Part shown: one piece after another, positions 15,991 through 24,382 of the stretch
Numbering within the stretch: position 1 is the first letter of the stretch
Layout: the number at the start of each line of letters is the position of its first letter
Origin: Blastocatellia bacterium
GTDB lineage: Bacteria; Acidobacteriota; Blastocatellia; Pyrinomonadales; Pyrinomonadaceae
DNA length: 24,602 nucleotides
Direction: 5' to 3'
Assembly (NCBI GenBank): GCA_003488005.1
Contig: DNND01000069.1
Location: forward strand, 8,382-32,983
Notes under the pieces: generated by a model
Database searches by the model: none
What the model saw: the letters and a program-made list of their open reading frames with translations, nothing else
Told to the model about the DNA's origin: nothing
Position numbers and translations under genes: made by a program

Positions 15991-17375
15991 ATGTCGATCG
16001 CATTATGGCTCGCCCTGGTAATTTGCAGCCCTGGGAAGATTGTCAATTCTCAGGATAATGCTTCCCCGCCTGACCCTGTTCCTAAAACAAACAAAGATGG
16101 TCCAAGCTTGAAGTTTGATTTCCCGGCAATGCTCGTTGGAGTTGCGGAATATGATGAAGGTCCGACGGGTACCACGGTTTTTTACTTTCCCAAGGGTGTG
16201 AAGGCTGCAGTTGACGTCAGGGGAGGAGCGCCAGGCGAGTTGAACGCTGCTGCCCTTCAACTTTCATATGAGCGGCCACAGATGCAAGCGGTGGTATTCT
16301 CCGGCGGGTCCTGGTATGGACTATCAGCGGCGACCGGGGTAGCTAATGGGATCAAGGAACTCAAGAACGCAACGGGTGATATGGATTTTATCGCCGGCGT
16401 CGTGGGCGCGATTATCTACGACGTTGGTGGGCGCAGGTTCAGTCGGGTTACGCCTGACGACAAGCTTGGTAAGGCTGCGCTGCTTGCGGCTGAACCAGGT
16501 TGGTTTCCACTTGGCGCTCGCGGCGCGGGACGGTTTGCTATGCAAGGCGTTTACTATTTGCGCGGGCAGGGCGCGGATAGGTTTGCGAAGTGGGCTCACT
16601 CTGGGCAAGGGGCTGCATTCGTACGGCCGGGCCTACCAAAATCGGGGTGTTTACAGTAGTAAACGCGTTGGGGGCAATCGTCGACAGAAGCGGCCGAGTC
16701 GTACGATGTAACCGAAACAATGCCGATGAAGTATGCCCTTTGATTTCGGAGAAGCTGAAAGCATTTCCGCCGATAAGTACGAGTACGAATAGCAGCGGTG
16801 GTCCAACGGGCAATACAACAATTACTCTTGTGGTCACTAACCAGAAATTGCCCTTCTGGGCACTTCAGCGTTTGGCGGTTCAAGTCCACTCGTCGATGAG
16901 CCGCGCGATCCAACCGTTCGCAACTGCAGAGGATGGCGACATTCTATATGCTGTGAGCACAGACGAAGTGGACAATCCTTCTCTAACTCCAGTCGATCTG
17001 GGAGTGATAGCTTCTGAACTGGCGTGGGACGCAGTTCTCAGCAGCGTCCCGACAATCCCCGCCACACCCGCTGCGCTAAACGTAAAGCCGCGCGCTGACG
17101 AATTGCGGAAATTCATCGGCACTTACGTTTTTCCCGGCGGAGGCGAGCTTTCCATTGTTGACGCCGCCGGATCACTGAAAGCGAAGTTTAAAGGTAATGG
17201 AAGAATATATTTCGATTCAGAGAAAGATTACGCCATCACGGCGAAGGGAAACGGGCTGTTCGTTCTCGAGTCCGCAGCACGGGATGTTTTGAAGTTTGAG
17301 GAATCGGGTGGCCAAATCACTGGTCTAACGATGAACCCGGGGCCGTGGGCGATACGAGCTGTGTTACGCAGATAG
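15991..17375 (+). pseudogene. P1-family (DmpA/NylC-like, S58) peptidase, frameshifted
   Basis: The first frame (ATG 15991 to the stop at 16657-16659) has a hydrophobic signal-like start (SIALWLALVICS). It then has P1-peptidase sequence such as LVGVAEYDEGPTGTTVF, DVRGGAPG, SGGSWYGLSAATGV and PLGARGAGRFAMQG. The next frame continues the same protein as AGPTKIGVFTVVNALGAIVD. It includes the self-cleavage site GNTTITLVVTN, where the Thr at 16815-16817 should be the N-terminal nucleophile. One missing base at about 16624-16631 explains the switch: adding one G gives FVRAGPTKI in a single frame. The catalytic Thr is therefore cut off from the N-terminal half. The last ~95 residues (from about ADELRKFIGTYVF) resemble a DUF3471-like beta-rich tail. 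The protein was presumably exported and acted on peptides or amides. The frameshift could be a real mutation or an assembly error. Confidence 0.85.
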
Positions 17376-17446
17376 CGCTTTGAGAACTTCCTACTGGAAA
17401 ATTCTTTGAGTCGAAGCTGTAGCACCGATAGAGAAACTATTACGCA

Positions 17447-20119
17447 GTGAACGAAACTATTTCCCCCAACACAAACATCGCTCAGTACACGATTGTCTCC
17501 AAGATCGGCGAAGGCGGGATGGGCGAAGTTTATCGGGCGCGCGACACGAAGCTTGGCCGCGACGTGGCGATCAAAGTTCTGCCCGCCTCGTTCTCAGAGA
17601 ACTCTGATCGGCTTAATCGCTTTGAACAAGAGGCCCAAGCCGCCGGCGCGTTAAATCATCCAAACATTCTCGTCATCTTTCATGTTGGCACTCACCAGGG
17701 CGCGCCCTACATTGTTTCGGAGCTGCTTGAAGGAGAGACGCTGCGCGAGCGTATTGCGGGTTCGGCGCTGCCGCAACGCAAAGCGATTGACTACGCGTTG
17801 CAGATTGCTCGCGGCCTCGCCGCCGCGCACGAGAAAGGGATCGTTCATCGCGACATCAAGCCCGACAACCTCTTCATCACTGACGATGGCCGCGTGAAGA
17901 TTCTGGATTTCGGTCTGGCCAAACTAACCTCGGCGACCGACGGAACCCAGTCGCAAACTGAAGTGCCGACGCGAAAGGTGAATACCGATCCGGGCACGGT
18001 GATGGGCACGATGGGTTATATGTCTCCGGAGCAGTTGAAGGGCCAACCAGCCGATCATCGTTCCGACATCTTTTCCTTCGGCGCGATTCTTTACGAGATG
18101 CTTTCCGGCAAGCGCGCGTTTCGCGGCGACTCGATGGCCGAGACGATGAGTGCCATCCTCCGTGAAGACCCGCCCGATCTTTCCGTGACAAACCAAACCG
18201 TTTCGCCGGCGCTAGAACGCGTTGTACGTCACTGTCTGGAAAAGAATCCCGCCGAGCGATTTCACTCCGCGCGCGATCTGGCGTTCGCGATCGAGAGTCT
18301 TTCAGGCAGCGCTACCCTCTCCGGCCAAACGGCGACGATGCCTACGATCGCGACAGAAAGCAGTACGCCGGTTGGCCTGTCGCGTTGCTTGCACAATGCG
18401 CGCGTAGCGTGGATTGTCGCTGGCATCTTAGTTGTTAGTTTGCTAGCGACACTTGGCTTGCTCTATTTCAATCGTTCAGAAACAAGCACTCCCGCTGTGC
18501 GGCTTTCTTTAACGCCGCCGCCTGAACTGGCTTTCAATGATGCGCAATCGGACGTGGCGGTCATCTCGCCGGATGGTCAGAAGATCGTGTTCAGCGCGAC
18601 CTCGGCGGACGGCAAGAATATGCTTTACGTCCGCGCTCTCGACTCATCGGAAACAAAACTCCTGCCCGGTTCCGAAAACGTGATGGAACCTTTCTGGTCG
18701 CCGGACAGCCGTTCGGTTGCGTTCGGCTCCAACGGAAAACTCAAACGCTCTGACCTCGCGGGCGGAGGAAACGCACAGGTGTTGTGCGATGCCGCGCGTT
18801 TGGTCGGAGGGACGTGGAACAAAGACGGCATCATCGTCTTCGCTCCAGATTACCGCACGGCGCTCATGCAGGTGTCGGCGCAGGGCGGCGAGCCTAAGCC
18901 GGTGGCGATGAGGTTTGCTGACCAGATGGCGGAATCACATCGGTATCCTGACTTCTTACCCGATGGCCGCCATTTTCTTTTCAGGCGTGATCCGAAAGGC
19001 GTTTGGGCAGGTTCGTTGGACTCGCCGGAGACCAGGCAGGTTCTGGTTGAAGTCACACCGTTCGTTTACGCTCAACCTGGCTGGCTGGTGTTTGTTCGTA
19101 ATGACGCGCTGGTCGCGCAGGCGTTCGACGCCGCCAGGATCGCATTTAGCGGCGAGCCGATACCAATAATTACTGGCCAGAAAAACGCCGGAACTCTGCG
19201 ATTTTCTGTCTCTGAGAATGGCGTCTTGATTTGGCAGGGACAGTGGGAGCGGGATTATCAGCTTGTCTGGTTTGACCGCGACGGCAAGGAGACCGGAACG
19301 GTTGATGCGCCGATGAAAGTCAGCATCGGGGAAGACCTGAGCATTTCGCCCGATGGGAAGCGGCTGGCCGTCAAGCGAAACCAAAACTTATGGGTAGTCG
19401 AACTGGAAAAGGGAACGGCACTTCGAATCACTTCAACTTTCAGTCAGATGCCGGTCTGGTCGCCGGACGGCAGCCGCATCGCCTACTCCGAGGGCACGAC
19501 CGGTCTCACGGTGAGAGCGGCAAATGGCTCTGGCGATGCCGAGGGTCTTCTGGCGGGCGCAAATTTTCCCTCAGCGTGGTCGCCCGACGGACGCTTCATC
19601 ATTTTCGTGCGGCGCGGCGTCAAAACGCGGATGGATATTTATGCGCTCCCTTTGTTCGGCGATCGGAAAGAGTATCTGATCTTGAACTCGCCCTTTAACG
19701 AACAGACTCCCGCGTTTTCGCCCGACGGACGCTGGCTCGCTTACACATCAGATGAGACGGGCAATTACGAAATCTATGTTCAATCATTTTCGGCGGATGG
19801 CAAATTAGCGGCGGACAAGCAGCGCGTCTCGACAAACGGCGGCACATATCCGCTCTGGCGGCGCGACGGAAGCGAACTCTTCTTTGTCGCCCCCGACGGA
19901 CAGATGATGTCGTCTGCCGTGAAAACCGCCGGGACAGAATTTCAATTCGCCGCGCCGAAATCTCTTTTCAAAACTCGGATGCTGGCGTGGATAACCAATT
20001 TTCACGAGTACGACATTTCGCCCGACGGTCAACGATTTCTGATCGGCACGCTGATCGGCGAACCGAAAGCGCCGCCGCCGACTGTAATTCTTAATTGGAC
20101 GGCTGCTTTGAAGAAATGA
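17447..20119 (+). CDS. Transmembrane Ser/Thr kinase with a TolB-like beta-propeller
   Basis: This is an 890-residue protein from a GTG start, which gives the same N-terminus (ETISPNTNIAQYTIVSK) as its relatives. The kinase domain has GEGGMGEVY at 21-29, Lys43, HRD at 134-136, Lys138, Asn141, DFG at 154-156 and GTMGYMSPEQ, so all key residues are present. A membrane helix lies at about 320-342. The rest, about 350-890, holds repeated PD40/TolB blades with the sequence SPDG or a variant: SPDGQKIVF, SPDSRSVAF, LPDGRHFLF, SPDGKRLAV, SPDGSRIAY, SPDGRFIIF, SPDGRWLAY and SPDGQRFLI. The propeller would face the outside and could bind a polymer or protein. This kinase-propeller architecture is common in Acidobacteriota. 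It starts 71 nt after the broken peptidase; no strong ribosome binding site or promoter was seen. Confidence 0.92.
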   Translation: MNETISPNTNIAQYTIVSKIGEGGMGEVYRARDTKLGRDVAIKVLPASFSENSDRLNRFEQEAQAAGALNHPNILVIFHVGTHQGAPYIVSELLEGETLRERIAGSALPQRKAIDYALQIARGLAAAHEKGIVHRDIKPDNLFITDDGRVKILDFGLAKLTSATDGTQSQTEVPTRKVNTDPGTVMGTMGYMSPEQLKGQPADHRSDIFSFGAILYEMLSGKRAFRGDSMAETMSAILREDPPDLSVTNQTVSPALERVVRHCLEKNPAERFHSARDLAFAIESLSGSATLSGQTATMPTIATESSTPVGLSRCLHNARVAWIVAGILVVSLLATLGLLYFNRSETSTPAVRLSLTPPPELAFNDAQSDVAVISPDGQKIVFSATSADGKNMLYVRALDSSETKLLPGSENVMEPFWSPDSRSVAFGSNGKLKRSDLAGGGNAQVLCDAARLVGGTWNKDGIIVFAPDYRTALMQVSAQGGEPKPVAMRFADQMAESHRYPDFLPDGRHFLFRRDPKGVWAGSLDSPETRQVLVEVTPFVYAQPGWLVFVRNDALVAQAFDAARIAFSGEPIPIITGQKNAGTLRFSVSENGVLIWQGQWERDYQLVWFDRDGKETGTVDAPMKVSIGEDLSISPDGKRLAVKRNQNLWVVELEKGTALRITSTFSQMPVWSPDGSRIAYSEGTTGLTVRAANGSGDAEGLLAGANFPSAWSPDGRFIIFVRRGVKTRMDIYALPLFGDRKEYLILNSPFNEQTPAFSPDGRWLAYTSDETGNYEIYVQSFSADGKLAADKQRVSTNGGTYPLWRRDGSELFFVAPDGQMMSSAVKTAGTEFQFAAPKSLFKTRMLAWITNFHEYDISPDGQRFLIGTLIGEPKAPPPTVILNWTAALKK
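17477..17535 (+). repeat. 59-nt direct repeat, copy 2
   Basis: This is an exact copy of 15746-15804, lying inside the intact propeller kinase. The two copies bracket the kinase break and nearly all of the frameshifted peptidase. Confidence 0.9.
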
Positions 20120-20174
20120 AACGCGGATGAATCCGCCGGAATGAATTTGAAAGTGCACCGCAGATAAGGAACGA

Positions 20175-20237
20175 TTGACCGAATTAATCAAGCCACGAGA
20201 ATTATCTATCTTGAGTAATATTTCTTGCCACTATAAA
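20175..20237 (+). promoter_or_regulatory. AT-rich promoter region of the cytoplasmic FlgO-TPR gene
   Basis: The 123-nt gap after the propeller kinase is unusually AT-rich. TTGACC (20175-20180) with GAGAAT (20197-20202), spaced 16 nt, is one candidate promoter. TATAAA (20232-20237) with TTGAGT (20211-20216) has a short 15-nt spacer and ends only 5 nt before the GTG start codon, which would give a leaderless transcript. Either choice implies that the last two signalling genes are transcribed independently of the rest of the array. Confidence 0.4.
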
Positions 20238-20242
20238 TATCT

Positions 20243-21817
20243 GTGAAACGCTGCCCGACCTGCAATCGTGTTGAAACGGACGAGTCGCTGAAGTTCTGTC
20301 GCCTCGATGGGACGCTACTCGTTGCCGCCTTAGACTCTGAGTCCGAGTCAGCAACGATGAACCTTCCCGCGTCCCGGCCGAGCGAAGAGCTCACTACGGG
20401 ACGACTGCGCGTTACTCCTTCTATCGCCGTGCTGCCATTCGCGAACATGAGCACCGACCCGGAGAACGAATACTTCTGCGACGGCCTGGCCGAAGAACTG
20501 CTCAACGCGCTCGCGAAGATTGAAAACCTGAACGTGGCCGCGCGCACATCTTCATTCTCGTTCAAAGGCAAGAACGTTAACGTCGACGAAATCGGCCGCG
20601 CCCTGCACGTCAACAGTGTGCTGGAAGGCAGCGTCAGAAAGTCGGGCAATCGTCTACGCATCACTGTGCAGCTCATCAACGCCACTGATGGTTATCATCT
20701 CTGGTCGGAGCGCTACGACCGCGAGATGAATGATATTTTCGAAGTCCAGGATGAAATCACTCTGGCAGTAGTCGACGCGCTGAAATTGAAACTTTTGGGT
20801 GACGCAAAAGATGCGGTCCTAAAGCGCCATCACACGCCAGACTCCGCAGCTTACCAGGCTTATCTGAAAGGACGGGTCTTGCTGTACCAGCGTGGCCTCA
20901 GCATCCCCAAGGCGATCGACTGCTTTACGCAGGCAGTGTCCCTCGATAGCGAGTACGCGCAAGCATGGGCCGGTCTGGCGGACGGATATACGACTTCCGG
21001 CTATTCGGGATTCGGGCTGCCCAAAGAGGTAATGCCCCGCGCGCTTGAGGCGGCACGACGAGCGCTCGAGTTGGATCCGGATCTCGCCGAAGCGCACAGC
21101 GCGTTCGCGTGCGCTACGATGCTGTATGACCTGGATTACGATTTAGCAGAGCAGGAGTTTGGACGGGCGCTTGAACTCAATCCAAAGTATCCTCAGGCCA
21201 TAGCGTGGTATGGATTGTTCCTGCTGCAGTGGATTTCGGGACGTGATCGGGAGGCCCTCGGCCAGCTTTTGCGCGGGCTTGAAGTCGATCCATTGTCTGC
21301 GTATGCCCACGTTATTTTCGCTTTCTCGGCAGTCAGCAGCGGTCGTTTGGCGGATGCTGTGGAACACGGCCGTAAGGGAGTCGAGCTCGATCCCAATTCA
21401 TACCTGGCGCAGTGGTGCCTGGCCGCGGCGCTGGCGACCAATGCTCAATATGAAGAAGCAGCAGCGATGGCCGAGAAGGCACTCGCGATTTCCGGACGTC
21501 ACAGTTGGGCGATGATGTCGCTGGTGTCGATCTACGCGGCGTGGGACAAACCCGACAGTGCGCGCGCGGTGTACCGCGAGTTGGAGGCGCGCAGCGAGCG
21601 CGAATATATTCAGCCCTCGATGCTGGCGCCTGCGGCCGCCGCCGTCGGAGAAATGGATCGAGCGATTGCCTTCGCCCAGCAAGCACTGGATGACAAAGAT
21701 CCCTTGTTCGTTATGCTTGCGCGCACCTGGCCAGACTACGCCCGGCTCCGGAAGGATCCCCGATTCCTGGAGATCGTCAGTCTTTTGCACCTTCCGGGCT
21801 GGAGCATCACTTCGTGA
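20243..21817 (+). CDS. Soluble FlgO/TolB-N-like TPR protein with a Cys-rich N-terminus
   Basis: This 524-residue protein starts at GTG 20243 (VKRCPTCNRVETDESLKFCR). Cys4, Cys7 and Cys19 match the C-x2-C-x11-C motif of the protein at 13968. A short linker leads directly to the FlgO/TolB-N-like domain (PSIAVLPFANMSTDPENEYF, about residues 57-185) and then to TPRs until the end (DPRFLEIVSLL). In contrast to its relative there is no membrane helix, so it should stay in the cytoplasm. The FlgO part (EGSVRKSGNRLRITVQLINA, SERYDREMNDIFEVQDEI) is the version often seen in adenylate-cyclase- or CadC-linked TPR proteins and is more distant from the other copies here. No enzyme domain is visible. The GTG start is fixed by the Cys motif, since no in-frame ATG precedes it. 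A scaffold or adaptor role is inferred. Confidence 0.85.
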   Translation: MKRCPTCNRVETDESLKFCRLDGTLLVAALDSESESATMNLPASRPSEELTTGRLRVTPSIAVLPFANMSTDPENEYFCDGLAEELLNALAKIENLNVAARTSSFSFKGKNVNVDEIGRALHVNSVLEGSVRKSGNRLRITVQLINATDGYHLWSERYDREMNDIFEVQDEITLAVVDALKLKLLGDAKDAVLKRHHTPDSAAYQAYLKGRVLLYQRGLSIPKAIDCFTQAVSLDSEYAQAWAGLADGYTTSGYSGFGLPKEVMPRALEAARRALELDPDLAEAHSAFACATMLYDLDYDLAEQEFGRALELNPKYPQAIAWYGLFLLQWISGRDREALGQLLRGLEVDPLSAYAHVIFAFSAVSSGRLADAVEHGRKGVELDPNSYLAQWCLAAALATNAQYEEAAAMAEKALAISGRHSWAMMSLVSIYAAWDKPDSARAVYRELEARSEREYIQPSMLAPAAAAVGEMDRAIAFAQQALDDKDPLFVMLARTWPDYARLRKDPRFLEIVSLLHLPGWSITS

Positions 21818-21856
21818 CGGCGCGATGATGTAAGAAAGGCTGAAAAGCATCAGCAC

Positions 21857-24382
21857 ATGAGCGACAGATTGATGAGTGAACCGCTGGGCGTCAACACAAC
21901 ACTTTCGCACTACCGTATCGTCTCGAAAATCGGCGCGGGCGGAATGGGCGAGGTGTATCTGGCCCAGGACACAAAGCTGGATCGCAAAGTCGCGCTGAAG
22001 ATCCTGCCGGCCGAAGTCGCATCAAATCTCGATCGCATGGAACGCTTTATTCGCGAGGCAAAGTCCGCTGCAGCCCTCAGCCATCCGAACATCGCGCAAA
22101 TTTTCGAAATTGGTGAGGACAATGGCATCCACTACATCGCCATGGAGTTCATCGATGGCGTGACGTTACGCGAGAAGATTCATCGCGAGCGGACTGAATT
22201 GAGAAAGCTGTTGCGCTATCTGCAACACGTGGCCGAAGGCTTGGCCAAAGCACACGCCGCGGGCATCGTGCACCGCGATCTCAAACCTGACAACATCATG
22301 ATTACGCGCGACGGTCATGCGAAGATTCTTGACTTCGGCCTGGCAAAATTGATCGAGCCACAACCTTTGCCCGGCGGCGACTCGAGTGAAGTAGCGACCG
22401 CCGTGCTGCAACAATACTCAACTCCAGGCACAGTGATGGGCACAGTCGGTTACATGTCTCCCGAGCAGGCACAAGGCAAGACCAAAGAGATCGACCAGCG
22501 TTCCGACATTTTTTCGTTTGGTTGCATCCTGTTCGAGGCAGCAACTGGCAAGAAGCCTTTCGAAGGTGAATCAGTAATCAAGTCGTTGCACATGGTCGTC
22601 TACGAACCCGCGGCGCCCATCGCCAATCTAAATCCCTCAGCGCCGGTGGAACTGCAACGCATCGTGCGCCGCTGTCTTGAGAAGGATGCAGACGACAGGT
22701 ACCAGGGAATTAAAGAAGTAGCGATTGAACTGAAGCATCTGCGGCGTGAGTTGGAAGCCGGCGCCGACTTTGATACCACAACGCCGCCGCTGGTCAGCAA
22801 TCAAGCCGCGCACAGCACGGACAGTGTATTAACAATCGGATCGACCGCTCCTGCGTCTGCATCTATCCCACCGGCGCTCTCAAGCGCCGAGTACGTGGTC
22901 CAGGGTCTGAAACAACACAAACTCGCCGCCGCGATTGTAGTTGTCGTATTGATTAGCGCTGTCGCTCTTTCAGCCTATTACGTTCGTGCTCGTAACGCGG
23001 TAACTGCGATCGATTCCATCGCGGTTCTACCTTTCGAGAATAAGAGCAACGCTGCCGATACCGAATATCTTTCCGACGGTTTGGCAGAGTCATTGATCTA
23101 TCGTCTCTCCCAGCTTCCGAATTTGAAAGTCAGCCCCACCAGTTCGGTCATGCGTTACAAGGGTAAAGCGACAGATCTGAAAGCCATCGCCAATGAACTT
23201 GGCGTTAGCGCGGTAATGACCGGCCGCATTGCGCAACGCGGCGACAATCTGACAATCAGCGTTGAGCTGGTGGACGTGCGAAATAACAAAGTGCTGTGGG
23301 GCGAGCAATATGAGCGCAAGATGTCTGATCTACTGGCAACGCAGCGTGAGATTGCGGCGGCCATCGCGCAAAAATTGCAATTGAAACTCGGCGGCAGCGA
23401 AACGAAAGGCATCACCAAGCGCTACACTGACAACAACGAGGCCTATCAACTCTATCTGAAGGGTCGATTTCATTTTGCGCGGCGCACAAAGGACGAGCTT
23501 GAGCGCTCTATCGAAGCGTATCAGCAGGCAATAAAGCTTGATCCGAAATTCGCACTGGCCCACGTCGGCCTGGCTGAAGCTTATGTTGTCATGCCCTCGT
23601 TCCCTTATATGTCTCCAAAAGTAGCGTTTCCACAAGCCAAGGCGGCAATCGCAAAAGCCCTGGCGCTCGACCCCGAGCTTCCGGAAGCACACACGGTTTC
23701 GGGAATGATCGCGGCCGCGTACGATTGGAATTGGGCCGAAGCCGAGCGCGAGTTCAAGCGGGCGCTCGAACTGGATCCGAGCCTTGCCTTAACCCATTAT
23801 CGCTACGCCTGGACTTATTTAAGCCCGATGGGCCGTCACGACGAAGCGATCGCGGAAATGCAGCGGGCGATGGAGATCGAGCCTCTATCGCTTATCCAGG
23901 GTGCAAATTTTGCGGGCGTCTATATGTACGCGCGGCAGTTTGATCTCGCGGTAGAGCAGGCTAAGAAGACCTACGATCTCGATCCCACTTTTTTCGGAGC
24001 TCAAAACTGGCTTTGTCATACCTATAACGCCAAAGGAATGTACGCGGAATCGCTCGCGATTTCGGAAAAGACGTTGGCGGGGAGATCTCCGCTCCTTGGC
24101 CCAATCGGCTACGGCTACGCTAAAACAGGGCGCCGCCGTGAAGCTGAGGAAGTGATTAAACAGTGGAAGGAACGAGAGAAAACGACTTACATAATTAACT
24201 ACTGGGTCGCTGCCGTATACGCTGCGCTTGGAGAAAAAGACGCGGCATTTGCCGAGCTTGAAAAGGCCTACCAGTCACGCGACTGGTTTTTGCCGCGGTT
24301 GAAGACTGACTCATTCATGGATCCGCTGCGCGACGACCCGCGCTTCAAGGATTTAGTCCGCCGCCTCGGTCTGCCGGAGTAA
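21857..24382 (+). CDS. Transmembrane Ser/Thr kinase with FlgO/TolB-N-like domain and TPRs (second copy)
   Basis: This 841-residue protein has the same architecture as the one at 11440. The kinase has GAGGMGEVY at 26-34, Lys48, HRD at 139-141, DFG at 159-161 and GTVGYMSPEQ. The linker ends in SSAEYVVQGLKQHKLAAAIV, the membrane helix is at about 356-377, and the FlgO/TolB-N-like domain starting IDSIAVLPFENKSN covers about 385-510. TPRs with DPxxALAH-type helices follow, ending DPLRDDPRFKDLVRRLGL. By eye the FlgO domain is much closer to that of the 11440 protein than the kinase domains are to each other, and it includes a 34-nt exact match. The ATG at 21857 is used; a second in-frame ATG at 21872 is equally compatible with the kinase start. 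It lies 39 nt after the soluble FlgO-TPR gene, so the two may be co-transcribed. Confidence 0.9.
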   Translation: MSDRLMSEPLGVNTTLSHYRIVSKIGAGGMGEVYLAQDTKLDRKVALKILPAEVASNLDRMERFIREAKSAAALSHPNIAQIFEIGEDNGIHYIAMEFIDGVTLREKIHRERTELRKLLRYLQHVAEGLAKAHAAGIVHRDLKPDNIMITRDGHAKILDFGLAKLIEPQPLPGGDSSEVATAVLQQYSTPGTVMGTVGYMSPEQAQGKTKEIDQRSDIFSFGCILFEAATGKKPFEGESVIKSLHMVVYEPAAPIANLNPSAPVELQRIVRRCLEKDADDRYQGIKEVAIELKHLRRELEAGADFDTTTPPLVSNQAAHSTDSVLTIGSTAPASASIPPALSSAEYVVQGLKQHKLAAAIVVVVLISAVALSAYYVRARNAVTAIDSIAVLPFENKSNAADTEYLSDGLAESLIYRLSQLPNLKVSPTSSVMRYKGKATDLKAIANELGVSAVMTGRIAQRGDNLTISVELVDVRNNKVLWGEQYERKMSDLLATQREIAAAIAQKLQLKLGGSETKGITKRYTDNNEAYQLYLKGRFHFARRTKDELERSIEAYQQAIKLDPKFALAHVGLAEAYVVMPSFPYMSPKVAFPQAKAAIAKALALDPELPEAHTVSGMIAAAYDWNWAEAEREFKRALELDPSLALTHYRYAWTYLSPMGRHDEAIAEMQRAMEIEPLSLIQGANFAGVYMYARQFDLAVEQAKKTYDLDPTFFGAQNWLCHTYNAKGMYAESLAISEKTLAGRSPLLGPIGYGYAKTGRRREAEEVIKQWKEREKTTYIINYWVAAVYAALGEKDAAFAELEKAYQSRDWFLPRLKTDSFMDPLRDDPRFKDLVRRLGLPE

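Noticed and set aside
16600..16660. Programmed ribosomal frameshifting in the peptidase
   Set aside because: No slippery heptamer or obvious stimulatory hairpin was seen at the switch point, and one deleted G in a G/C-rich run explains it fully.
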